From the NCBI GenBank assembly GCA_022648545.1, contig JALCMP010000006.1, positions 1-64,000 of the forward strand: a DNA stretch of 64,000 nucleotides, given 5' to 3'. Origin of the DNA: Bacteroidales bacterium. Lineage in GTDB: Bacteria > Bacteroidota > Bacteroidia > Bacteroidales > UBA932. The notes beneath the pieces are model-generated. The model was not told where the DNA came from, made no database searches, and worked only from the letters and a program-made list of their open reading frames with translations. Shown piece by piece: positions 53,300-61,668 of this stretch (position 1 is the stretch's first letter; every line of letters starts with the position of its first letter). The translations under genes and the position numbers were made by a program.

Positions 53300-55834
53300 A
53301 TGAAAATATTCAGAGCATTATTATTTCTTGCTTTAGTATTCCCTGTTGCCGTTTCGGCTCAGATAGAGGGAGGGGCAAAGGGTGTTACGGTAGATTACAA
53401 TAATCCCCGCAAATATGTTATCGGAGGATTTAAGGTTTCCGGTATAAAATACCTGAGTAAGGATCAAATTCTATCCCTTACGGGGTTGAGAGTCGGTGAC
53501 GAAATAACGGTTCCGAGCGAAGAACTTTCGGATATACTTTCAAGAATATGGGCACAGCGCTATTTCTCCGATGCTGGAATTTATGTGGATTCCCTTAATT
53601 CTGCCCGGGATACATGTATCCTCGGGTTGCATTTGCAGGAAAGGCCAAGAGTCTCCCGCTGGAGCTTCAAGGGGATAAGAAGCGGAGAAAAATCCGAACT
53701 TCACGACAGGCTCAGTCTAAAAAGGGGGAGAGAACTGTCGGATTATATAATTACCTCCTCAACGGGTATAATAAAGAGATATTTTAAGGAGAAGGGATTC
53801 CTTAAAGTTGGTGTGAAAGTTATACAAAAGCAGGATACTGTAATACATAATGCTGTTCGCGTGACTTTTGTCGTAGACAGGGGGCCAAAAGTAAAAATAA
53901 AGAAGATTACGTTTTCCGGGGTCGATTCCGCACTGGTAGGCATTTCGGAAAACAAAATGGTAAGGTCCATGAAAAAGACGCGTGACAAGCGCCTTATGAA
54001 CTTCTTCAAATCCAAAAAATTCAGCGAAAAAGATTTCCCCGATGATGAGAAATCGCTTATATCAGTATTCAATGAAGCGGGATACAGGGATGCAAAAATC
54101 GTTTCCGATTCCATGTATTACATATCCGACAATCGCCTCAGGATAGATTTCAAGATAGATCAGGGTAAAAAGTATTATTTCAGGAATATTACTTGGACCG
54201 GAAATACAATCTATTCATCGCAGCAGCTTTCTCAGGTTCTCGGAATAAAGAGGGGAGATGTTTATGATGTCGTAACAATGGAAAAGCGTCTGTACGGAGA
54301 TCCCAAGCAGCAGAATATGGATATAAGGAAAATGTATACCGACAACGGTTACCTGTTCTTTAATATCCAACCGGTGGAATCCAATATAGAAAAGGATTCC
54401 GTAGATGTGGAAATGAGGATATATGAAGGCAAGCCCGCCGTTTTCAGCAATATAATAATAAACGGAAATACCATAACGAATGAAAAGATAATAAGGCGTG
54501 CTCTTTTTACGAGGCCCGGATATCTTTTCAGCCAGACTGATTTCGAAAGATCTGTAAGGGAAATTTCTTCAATGGGACATTTCGATGCCGAAAATGCTCT
54601 CTCCGACAAAGGATACAGCATAATGCCCGATCAGCAAAACAATACTGTAGATCTTGCATACAATGTAGTTGAGAAACCCGACAGTCAGGTGCAGCTCTCC
54701 GGAGGCTGGGGCGCAAATACCTTCGTGGGTTCCCTCGGTCTGTCGTTTAATAATTTTTCCATAAAAAGGATATTCGACAAGCATGCATGGAGGCCCGTTC
54801 CTCTGGGTGACGGACAAACTTTTTCTATAAAATTCCAGACAAGCGGAACGTATTATACGGCTCTTACCGCAAATTTCATGGAACCGTGGCTTACGGGGAA
54901 AAAACCTACATCTCTTAGCGTGTCCCTGTATTTTACCCGACAGACTTCCTCATACTACTATTATCAGAAGTCCGATGAATATATGGAAGTATTCGGAGCT
55001 TCGGTAGGACTAGGAAACAGACTGAAATGGCCGGATAACTACTTCGTGCTGTATAACGAATTGAGCTGGCAAACGTATAAGCTTAAGAACTGGAATTATA
55101 ATTTCCTCTTTGATACCGGACTAAGCAACAATATAAGTTACAGGATAGCTCTCGAAAGAAATTCCACGGATCAGCCTGTTTATCCAAGAACGGGTTCCGA
55201 CATGTTGATAAGCCTTCAGATGACTCCGCCCTATTCGTGGTTCAGATCCAAGAATAAGGATTATGACAATATGCCCGACAGAGAAAAATACAGGTGGATA
55301 GAGTATCACAAGTGGACTTTCAAGAGTGCTCTTTATACCAAGATAATAGGCGATCTCGTCCTTAAAACATCTGCGGATTTTGGTTATCTGGGATATTACA
55401 ACAAGGATTTGGGATATTCGCCTTTTGAAGGATATCAAGTCGGCGGCGACGGAATGAGCGGATACAACACCTACGGATCCGACATAATAGGATTGCGCGG
55501 CTATTCAAATTATTCGCTGACTCCAATACGCGGAAATGCATATGTAGGCCATGTCTATGATAAGATTACCATAGAATTGAGGCATCCTATAATAATGCAG
55601 CCGCAGTCCACCATATTCGGTTTGATCTTCCTCGAAGGCGGAAACTGCTGGGAGGACATAAAGGATTTCAATCCTTTTCAGGTAAAGAGATCTGCGGGTG
55701 TGGGCCTAAGGGTTCAGTTGCCTGTGGTGGGAATGCTTGGAATAGATTGGGGGTATGGTTTCGATCCTGTACCAAACGAAAGGAAGGACAGGGGCGGAAG
55801 TCAGATCCATTTCCTGATAGGACAGCAATTCTAA
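53300..55834 (+). CDS. bamA: Outer-membrane protein assembly factor BamA
   Basis: Omp85-family core of the BAM machine that folds beta-barrels into the outer membrane. The 844-residue protein has a signal peptide ending near VSAQ, several POTRA domains (about 40-440; for example YVIGGFKVSGIKYLSKDQILSLTGLRVGD) and a C-terminal 16-stranded barrel with a late GLRVQLPVVGMLGIDWGYGFD segment and terminal phenylalanine. It is followed by two Skp-type chaperone genes, the arrangement expected for envelope biogenesis, and would pair with BamD from 41.0 kb. Confidence 0.96.
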   Translation: MKIFRALLFLALVFPVAVSAQIEGGAKGVTVDYNNPRKYVIGGFKVSGIKYLSKDQILSLTGLRVGDEITVPSEELSDILSRIWAQRYFSDAGIYVDSLNSARDTCILGLHLQERPRVSRWSFKGIRSGEKSELHDRLSLKRGRELSDYIITSSTGIIKRYFKEKGFLKVGVKVIQKQDTVIHNAVRVTFVVDRGPKVKIKKITFSGVDSALVGISENKMVRSMKKTRDKRLMNFFKSKKFSEKDFPDDEKSLISVFNEAGYRDAKIVSDSMYYISDNRLRIDFKIDQGKKYYFRNITWTGNTIYSSQQLSQVLGIKRGDVYDVVTMEKRLYGDPKQQNMDIRKMYTDNGYLFFNIQPVESNIEKDSVDVEMRIYEGKPAVFSNIIINGNTITNEKIIRRALFTRPGYLFSQTDFERSVREISSMGHFDAENALSDKGYSIMPDQQNNTVDLAYNVVEKPDSQVQLSGGWGANTFVGSLGLSFNNFSIKRIFDKHAWRPVPLGDGQTFSIKFQTSGTYYTALTANFMEPWLTGKKPTSLSVSLYFTRQTSSYYYYQKSDEYMEVFGASVGLGNRLKWPDNYFVLYNELSWQTYKLKNWNYNFLFDTGLSNNISYRIALERNSTDQPVYPRTGSDMLISLQMTPPYSWFRSKNKDYDNMPDREKYRWIEYHKWTFKSALYTKIIGDLVLKTSADFGYLGYYNKDLGYSPFEGYQVGGDGMSGYNTYGSDIIGLRGYSNYSLTPIRGNAYVGHVYDKITIELRHPIIMQPQSTIFGLIFLEGGNCWEDIKDFNPFQVKRSAGVGLRVQLPVVGMLGIDWGYGFDPVPNERKDRGGSQIHFLIGQQF

Positions 55835-55852
55835 TAAAAAAAATATGATATC

Positions 55853-56368
55853 ATGAAAAGAATTTTACTGGTTGTTTTTACCGTTCTGTTATCGTTCACG
55901 CAAATGAACGCACAGAAAATAGGGTATGTGAATACGGACAAGATTCTTTCGCATATCGGAGAATATAATGTAGCACAGCAGAAACTCGAGACGCTGAACA
56001 AACAATACAAGGCCCGTGTCGATGCCGATTATGCCGTAATAAAGAAAATGTATGATTCATACCAAGCTTCGAAGAGTCGGATGTCTGCATCACAAAGATC
56101 GCAAAAGGAAAATGAAATAATAAATAAAGAGCAGAATGTTAAGAATCTGCAGAAAAGCTTCTTCGGTCAGGACGGGTTAATGCAGAAAAAATCCGAAGAG
56201 CTCCTTTCGCCTATAAAACAAAGGGTCCAGAATATCATAAACAAGGTTGCGGAAAAATACGGGTATTCGTTTATTTTTGATACTGCAGCATTCCATGGGC
56301 TTGTCTATGAAAATGAAAAGATGAATCTTAATGATATTGTACTGAAAGAATTAAATATTAATAAATAA
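55853..56368 (+). CDS. OmpH/Skp-family periplasmic chaperone (first copy)
   Basis: A 171-residue secreted chaperone that escorts unfolded outer-membrane proteins. Signal peptide ends near MNAQK; IGYVNTDKILSHIGEYNVAQQKLE starts the body, a helical arm rich in Lys/Gln/Ser follows (about 45-125), and the end IINKVAEKYGYSFIFDTAAFHGLVY returns to the beta-body, as in Skp. It lies 18 bases after bamA and 9 before a second copy of the same family, which is the standard Bacteroidota tandem. Confidence 0.92.
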   Translation: MKRILLVVFTVLLSFTQMNAQKIGYVNTDKILSHIGEYNVAQQKLETLNKQYKARVDADYAVIKKMYDSYQASKSRMSASQRSQKENEIINKEQNVKNLQKSFFGQDGLMQKKSEELLSPIKQRVQNIINKVAEKYGYSFIFDTAAFHGLVYENEKMNLNDIVLKELNINK

Positions 56369-56377
56369 TTATTTTTT

Positions 56378-56950
56378 ATGAAAACCATTTCGAAAATTGC
56401 AGTACTTGCTTTGGTACTGCTTTCCACACAGGCATTTGCACAAAATTACAAATTCGGGCATGTTGATATGCAGGAATTGATATCTTTGATGCCGGAAAGG
56501 GATTCCGCTGTCGTATCTTTGCAAAAATATGCAAAGGAAATGGACGAAAATATGGCATCGATGCGTCAGGAGTTTCAAAAGAAGTATGATGAATACAATG
56601 CAAAACAAAAAGACTGGTTGCCTGCCGTTCTTGAAGCCAAAACAAAAGAACTGCAAACTCTGCAGCAGAACATAACACAATTTCAGCAAAGCGCACAAAA
56701 TGATTACAGCAACATGCAGCAGAAGCTGTTTGCTCCCGTAGTAAAGAAAGCCCGCGACGCCGTAAACAAAATTGGCAAGGAAAAAGGCTTTATTTATATA
56801 ACTGATATATCCATTGGGTCGCTTATCTATATTAACGAAACACAAAGCGTGAATATAATGCCTATGGCAAAAAAGGATCTTGGTATATCCGCAGATAAGA
56901 AAGTTTTTGATCCCACGGCAGCCGCCGGAGCTTCTTCAGGAGTAAAATAG
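56378..56950 (+). CDS. OmpH/Skp-family periplasmic chaperone (second copy)
   Basis: A 190-residue homologue of the preceding gene with signal peptide ending near AFAQN, start of the mature body FGHVDMQELISLMPERDSA, long helical arm and closing YITDISIGSLIYINETQSVNIMPM. The C-terminal tail is longer and Ala/Ser-rich (PTAAAGASSGVK). Role as for the first copy; the two may form mixed oligomers. The operon ends here with a strong terminator at 56985-57013. Confidence 0.92.
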   Translation: MKTISKIAVLALVLLSTQAFAQNYKFGHVDMQELISLMPERDSAVVSLQKYAKEMDENMASMRQEFQKKYDEYNAKQKDWLPAVLEAKTKELQTLQQNITQFQQSAQNDYSNMQQKLFAPVVKKARDAVNKIGKEKGFIYITDISIGSLIYINETQSVNIMPMAKKDLGISADKKVFDPTAAAGASSGVK

Positions 56951-56984
56951 TAAAAATAATTCCGGATATTTAAAAATATATTAT

Positions 56985-57013
56985 AAGGAGGCAGTCCTAA
57001 GGACTGTCTCCTT
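56985..57013 (+). terminator. Terminator of the nadK-bamA-skp operon
   Basis: AAGGAGGCAGTCC pairs with GGACTGTCTCCTT around TAA, 13 pairs with one G-U. The downstream tail AATTAGTTAT is only weakly T-rich. Confidence 0.8.
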
Positions 57014-57127
57014 AATTAGTTATGAGAAAATGAGTACTTTCTGTTTTAATTTATAAGTGTTTTTACTTTCGTAACTTATCGTTTATAAAAATCCGGAGCT
57101 TTAAATTTATAATTAGAAACTTTTGTA

Positions 57128-57161
57128 TAAATTTGTATTAATAAAAACGCTTTTATATTTG
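57128..57161 (+). promoter_or_regulatory. Candidate promoter(s) of korAB
   Basis: TAAATTTG (57128-57135) ends 28 bases before the korA ATG and fits a -7 box. A second match, TATATTTG (57154-57161), is only two bases from the ATG, with TTTG 18 bases before it. The first gives a normal leader and is preferred. Confidence 0.45.
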
Positions 57162-57163
57162 TT

Positions 57164-59020
57164 ATGCGAAATAAGATAATTGATGTACAGGATATAGTCA
57201 TAAGATTCGCCGGGGATTCGGGAGACGGCATGCAACTTACCGGAACTCTTTTTGCCGACGCTTCCGCATTATTCGGAAACGGAATTTCCACCTTTCCTGA
57301 TTATCCCGCCGAGATCAGGGCCCCAAGAGGAACCGTTGCCGGAGTTTCCGGCTTTCAGGTACATATAGGCAACGGACGGATCAAAACCCCCGGAGATTAT
57401 TGCGATGCTCTTGTAGCTATGAATCCTGCAGCTCTTATGGCCAATGCCAAGTGGCTGAAGCCGGGTGGCAGCATAGTATTGGATATTGATGCCTTTGATG
57501 CGGCGGGGCTGGAAACGGCCGGGTTTAAAACGCTTTATCCGCTTAAGGAATTGAATCTTGAGGATCACCATGTAGTTTGGGCTCCCATAACTTCGCTCAC
57601 CAAGGAGAGTCTTAAGGACAGCGGTCTTGATAATAAGTCAATATTGAGGTGCAAGAACATATTTACTCTCGGGATGTGCTATTTTATGTTCAACAGACCT
57701 TTGGAATTTACAGAGAATTATATAGAAAGGAAATTCGGCAAAAAGAAGCCGCTTCTTGTTGAACCCAACAAGAAGGTTCTGAACGACGGTTACAATTATG
57801 CGCATAACATTCATGCAATAGCAAGTACTTACAGAGTAGCTCCTGCCGAACTTGATCCCGGAGAATACAGAAACATAAACGGAAATCAGGCCGCCGCCTG
57901 GGGATTGCTGGCTGCTTCGGAAAAATCCGGACGGCCTCTTTTTATAGGTTCATATCCTATAACCCCGGCAACCGAGATCCTGGAAGAAATAGCACTGCAT
58001 AAGGAGCTCGGTGCGAAATCCTTGCAGTGCGAAGATGAAATAGCTAGTATCTGTACGGCCATAGGTGCTTCATATGCCGGAAATCTTGCCGTTACATCTA
58101 CATCCGGCCCCGGTCTGTCTTTGAAATCCGAGGGACTCGGTCTGGCCACCATGGCCGAATTGCCACTTGTCGTAATAGATGTTCAACGTGGCGGACCTTC
58201 CACCGGATTGCCAACGAAGACTGAGCAGGCTGACCTGAATCAGGCTCTTTACGGCAGGAACGGTGAATGTCCTGTAATGGTAATGGCATCCAAAACTCCG
58301 TCGGATTGCTTCAGGGCTGCTTATTATGCAGCAAAGTTTGCAATGGAGCACATGATGCCCGTCATACTGTTGTCCGAAAGTTTTCTGGGAAAAGGATCCG
58401 AACCGTGGAAAATTCCCGATATGAAAGACTTTCCTGAAATTAAACCTCCCGTTATAAAGCATTGCGACGGTAAATTCAAACCTTATATGCGTGATCCTGA
58501 AACTTTCGTAAGAAATTGGGCGATTCCCGGTACGCCCGGTCTCGAGCATCGTATCGGTGGCCTGGAAAAAAATGAGGCTGGTGAAATTTCGTATAACCCT
58601 GCAAATCATGAAAAAATGGTTGAAAACAGGGCTGCCAAAGTTGCTAAGCTTGCCGATTATTATCCTGCGTTTACTGTGGAAGGTTCCCAAAATGGTGACG
58701 TGCTCGTAGTGGGATGGGGCGGAACTTACGGACATTTGTCTACTGCTGTAAAGGAAATGAACGACAAGGGCCTTAAGGTAGGTCTGGCTCATTTCGATTA
58801 TATTTTCCCGCTCCCTCACGAAACCGAAGCCATTTTTAGTAATTTCGGAAAAATAATAGTATGTGAACTGAACAGCGGCCAGTTTGCAAATTACCTTCGG
58901 GCTAATTTGCCGCAATTCAAATATTTGCAATTTAATAAGATACAAGGGCTTCCTTTTATGGTACATGAAATAACCGATGCCGTTGAGGCGTTGATACCCA
59001 AAAACAAGAAAGAGAAATAA
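57164..59020 (+). CDS. korA: 2-oxoacid:acceptor oxidoreductase, fused gamma-alpha subunit
   Basis: Large subunit of a ferredoxin-dependent 2-oxoacid oxidoreductase, probably 2-oxoglutarate to succinyl-CoA. The 618-residue chain begins with the gamma domain (VIRFAGDSGDGMQLTGTLFADASALFG, residues 10-36; FPDYPAEIRAPRGTVAGVSGFQVHIG) and continues with the alpha (pyrimidine-binding) domain from about 225 (GSYPITPATEILEEIA; LAVTSTSGPGLSLKSEGLGLATMAELPLV; QRGGPSTGLPTKTEQADL). This fusion is common in Bacteroidota. The beta subunit follows after five bases. Substrate choice between 2-oxoglutarate and other 2-oxoacids is inferred from the common annotation of this arrangement. Confidence 0.92.
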   Translation: MRNKIIDVQDIVIRFAGDSGDGMQLTGTLFADASALFGNGISTFPDYPAEIRAPRGTVAGVSGFQVHIGNGRIKTPGDYCDALVAMNPAALMANAKWLKPGGSIVLDIDAFDAAGLETAGFKTLYPLKELNLEDHHVVWAPITSLTKESLKDSGLDNKSILRCKNIFTLGMCYFMFNRPLEFTENYIERKFGKKKPLLVEPNKKVLNDGYNYAHNIHAIASTYRVAPAELDPGEYRNINGNQAAAWGLLAASEKSGRPLFIGSYPITPATEILEEIALHKELGAKSLQCEDEIASICTAIGASYAGNLAVTSTSGPGLSLKSEGLGLATMAELPLVVIDVQRGGPSTGLPTKTEQADLNQALYGRNGECPVMVMASKTPSDCFRAAYYAAKFAMEHMMPVILLSESFLGKGSEPWKIPDMKDFPEIKPPVIKHCDGKFKPYMRDPETFVRNWAIPGTPGLEHRIGGLEKNEAGEISYNPANHEKMVENRAAKVAKLADYYPAFTVEGSQNGDVLVVGWGGTYGHLSTAVKEMNDKGLKVGLAHFDYIFPLPHETEAIFSNFGKIIVCELNSGQFANYLRANLPQFKYLQFNKIQGLPFMVHEITDAVEALIPKNKKEK

Positions 59021-59025
59021 GGATC

Positions 59026-60042
59026 ATGAAATATACATTCAAGGATTTTAAAAATGATCAGAACGTCAAGTGGTGTCCCGGGTGCGGCAACCATTCCGTT
59101 CTGGCTTCAGTAGTACGTGCATTGCCCGAAGTTTGCGAAGACAGGCATTATGATAAGGAAAACATAGTATTCGTTTCCGGCATCGGTTGTTCGAGCCGAT
59201 TCATATATTATATGGATACCTATGCCTTCCATACGATCCATGGGCGTGCTACCGCGATTTCGACCGGAATAAAAGTAGCTAATCCTAAATTATCAGTATG
59301 GCAGGCCACCGGAGATGGAGACGCACTTGCTATAGGGGGGAATCATTTTATACATGCGATAAGAAGAAATATAGATATTAACATAATACTTTTCAACAAC
59401 CAGATATACGGACTTACCAAGGGACAGTATTCCCCTACGTCAAAACTGGGGCTCGTAACCAAGACTTCGCCATACGGAACGGTAGAACATCCGTTTAATC
59501 CGGGACACCTTGTTCTGGGAGCCAGAGGCACTTTCTTTGCAAGGAGTCTCGATTCCGAGTTACAGCTTAACAAGGAAATAATGTTAAGAGCCGCTGAACA
59601 TGACGGAACGTCTATAATGGAGATGCTTACCAACTGCGTTATTTATAATAACGGAACATACAAGGACTTTTCTGACAGAGCGGTGCGTGCTGACAGAACT
59701 ATAACCCTGCATGACGGCGAACCAATGCTTTTTGGGAAAAACAAGCAAAAAGGTATAATGTTGGACGGCCTTAAACTCAAAGTTGTTAAATTAGGAGAAA
59801 ACGGTATAACCATTAAGGATATATTGGTTGCCGATTCACACTCCGATAATATAGGTCTCCATACTCAGATTGCAGATATGAAATATCCCGATTTCCCCGT
59901 AGCTCTCGGCGTCATAAGAGATGTAAAGGATATGACTTATGATGATAATGTCCGCGATCAGGTTATTGACGTAAAGAAAAAATCGAAAATACACTCCGTG
60001 GAAGAGCTGCTTCACAGCGGCGAGACCTGGACGGTAAAATAA
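59026..60042 (+). CDS. korB: 2-oxoacid:acceptor oxidoreductase, beta subunit
   Basis: Thiamine-diphosphate-binding subunit that decarboxylates the 2-oxoacid and passes electrons to ferredoxin. The 338-residue protein shows VKWCPGCGNHSVLASV, GIGCSSRF, HGRATAISTGIKVANP and the TPP motif WQATGDGDALAIGGNHFIHAIRRN, with NIILFNNQIYGLTKGQYSPTS after it. Forms the enzyme with the fused alpha-gamma chain just upstream. gdhA follows by 29 bases, which makes sense since glutamate dehydrogenase uses or yields 2-oxoglutarate. Confidence 0.93.
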   Translation: MKYTFKDFKNDQNVKWCPGCGNHSVLASVVRALPEVCEDRHYDKENIVFVSGIGCSSRFIYYMDTYAFHTIHGRATAISTGIKVANPKLSVWQATGDGDALAIGGNHFIHAIRRNIDINIILFNNQIYGLTKGQYSPTSKLGLVTKTSPYGTVEHPFNPGHLVLGARGTFFARSLDSELQLNKEIMLRAAEHDGTSIMEMLTNCVIYNNGTYKDFSDRAVRADRTITLHDGEPMLFGKNKQKGIMLDGLKLKVVKLGENGITIKDILVADSHSDNIGLHTQIADMKYPDFPVALGVIRDVKDMTYDDNVRDQVIDVKKKSKIHSVEELLHSGETWTVK

Positions 60043-60071
60043 AACAAACAACAAACTAAACTAAAAATAAA

Positions 60072-61406
60072 ATGAAAGTAGATGACATCATGGCCAGACT
60101 TGCCAAGAAGTACGGTCAGGAAAAAGAGTACCTGCAGGCGGTAAAAGAGGTGCTCGAATCTATCGAGGGTGTCTATAACGAACATCCCGAATTCGAAAAT
60201 GCGAAAATCGTGGAAAGACTGGTCGAACCCGACAGGATTTTTACATTCAGGGTAACATGGGTCGATGATAAAGGAGAAATCCGTACCAATCTCGGCTATC
60301 GTGTTCAGTTCAACTGTGCAATAGGTCCTTATAAGGGAGGTTTGCGTTTCCATCCTTCCGTAAATCTTTCCATCCTTAAGTTCCTGGGATTCGAGCAGAT
60401 TTTCAAGAATGCGCTTACTTCTCTTCCGATGGGCGGAGGAAAAGGCGGTTCTGATTTCGATCCTAAAGGCAAGTCCGACGGAGAGATAATGCGTTTCTGC
60501 CAGGCATTCATGCTTGAATTATGGAGGAATATAGGCCCTGATACCGATGTTCCTGCCGGTGATATAGGTGTAGGCGGAAGAGAAATAGGATATTTGTTTG
60601 GTATGTATAAGAAACTTGCCCGCGAACATACAGGCGTTCTTACAGGCAAAGGTCTTGCATGGGGCGGTTCGCTCGTGCGTCCCGAAGCAACCGGTTTCGG
60701 AGCTCTGTATTTTGTCCAGCACATGCTTCACAAGGCAGAAAAAAGCATAGAGGGTAAAAGAGTTGCTATCTCCGGCTTCGGAAATGTTGCCTGGGGTGCG
60801 GCAGAAAAAGCTACCCAACTTGGAGCAAAGGTCGTTTCCCTTTCCGGGCCCGACGGAGTAGTTGAGATTCCGGACGGAATGAACCGCGAAAAGCTGGATT
60901 ATATGCTTGAACTTCGTGCTTCCAACAGGGATATCATAGCTCCGTTTGCAACGAAATTCCCTGAATGCAAGTTCGTTCCAAATAAAAAAGCATGGAGTGT
61001 TAAGTGCGATATAGCATTGCCATGCGCCTTTCAGAACGAGCTGGGCGGCGACGATGCCAGAGAACTGATAGCCAACGGAACGTGGTGCTGTGCCGAAGTC
61101 TCAAATATGGGATGTACCCCGGAGGCTATAGAAGCATTCCAGAAAGCTAAAATACTTTTTGCTCCGGGAAAGGCTGTTAATGCCGGCGGCGTTGCAACAT
61201 CGGGTCTTGAAATGACCCAGAATGCTATGCATATAAGCTGGTCGGCACAGGAAGTTGACAGCAAACTTCATGATATAATGAAGAACATTCATGAAGCATG
61301 CGTGAAATACGGCGAGCATGACGGTTACATAAATTACGTAAAGGGAGCGAATATCGCCGGATTCATGAAGGTTGCACATGCAATGCTGGAACAAGGTGTA
61401 ATATAA
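60072..61406 (+). CDS. gdhA: Glutamate dehydrogenase (hexameric, NADP type)
   Basis: Interconverts 2-oxoglutarate plus ammonia and glutamate. The 444-residue protein has the class I motifs: YKGGLRFHPSVNLSILKFLGFEQ, LPMGGGKGGSDFDPKGKSD with the catalytic lysine, PAGDIGVGGREIGYLFG, GLAWGGSLVRPEATGFG and the Rossmann GFGNVAWGAAEKA. Length and motifs match biosynthetic NADP-dependent enzymes; dual cofactor use is known in Bacteroides and cannot be excluded. Located after korAB, it may share their transcript and ends at a strong terminator. Confidence 0.95.
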   Translation: MKVDDIMARLAKKYGQEKEYLQAVKEVLESIEGVYNEHPEFENAKIVERLVEPDRIFTFRVTWVDDKGEIRTNLGYRVQFNCAIGPYKGGLRFHPSVNLSILKFLGFEQIFKNALTSLPMGGGKGGSDFDPKGKSDGEIMRFCQAFMLELWRNIGPDTDVPAGDIGVGGREIGYLFGMYKKLAREHTGVLTGKGLAWGGSLVRPEATGFGALYFVQHMLHKAEKSIEGKRVAISGFGNVAWGAAEKATQLGAKVVSLSGPDGVVEIPDGMNREKLDYMLELRASNRDIIAPFATKFPECKFVPNKKAWSVKCDIALPCAFQNELGGDDARELIANGTWCCAEVSNMGCTPEAIEAFQKAKILFAPGKAVNAGGVATSGLEMTQNAMHISWSAQEVDSKLHDIMKNIHEACVKYGEHDGYINYVKGANIAGFMKVAHAMLEQGVI

Positions 61407-61450
61407 AACAAGGATCGGAACGAGATAGAGCGATCCGGCTGAAATTGTAA

Positions 61451-61477
61451 GGGGGAATATCATATTGATATTCCCCC
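61451..61477 (+). terminator. Terminator after gdhA
   Basis: GGGGGAATATCA pairs perfectly with TGATATTCCCCC around TAT, followed by TTTTG. A 12-bp stem with T-tail, usable in both directions. Confidence 0.92.
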
Positions 61478-61520
61478 TTTTGCGTGTAAAAACAGATTTG
61501 AAAAAGGGCGAAAATAGCCT

Positions 61521-61601
61521 GTTAAGGTACTGTTTAGATTATTTTTAAAAGGTGTACTGATTATCAGTGCTTTGCAAGTCCGCCGTTAAGGTGCGGTTAA
61601 G
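61521..61601 (+). promoter_or_regulatory. Two direct-repeat pairs (OmpR/PhoB-type operator pattern) before the RiPP cassette
   Basis: GTTAAG-N5-GTTTAG at 61521-61537 and GTTAAG-N5-GTTAAG at 61585-61601. Each pair has an 11-bp period as in OmpR-family response-regulator sites, and the pairs are 64 bases apart (about six helical turns). The second pair ends ten bases before the -33 box of the radical-SAM gene, a good place for an activator. Confidence 0.5.
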
Positions 61602-61611
61602 ATTTTTTTTC

Positions 61612-61642
61612 TTGACATTCTCATGCTAACATTCTAACTTTA
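61612..61642 (+). promoter_or_regulatory. Candidate promoter of the radical-SAM maturase gene
   Basis: TTG (61612-61614), 20 bases, then TAACTTTA (61635-61642), one base off the -7 consensus, 26 bases before the ATG. The weak -7 box fits a need for an activator. Confidence 0.55.
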
Positions 61643-61668
61643 AATTAGAAACAATAAAATGGGGTATC

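Noticed and set aside
58070-58966. 298-codon reverse frame inside korA
   Set aside because: It lies wholly antisense to a highly conserved enzyme gene and has no family features.
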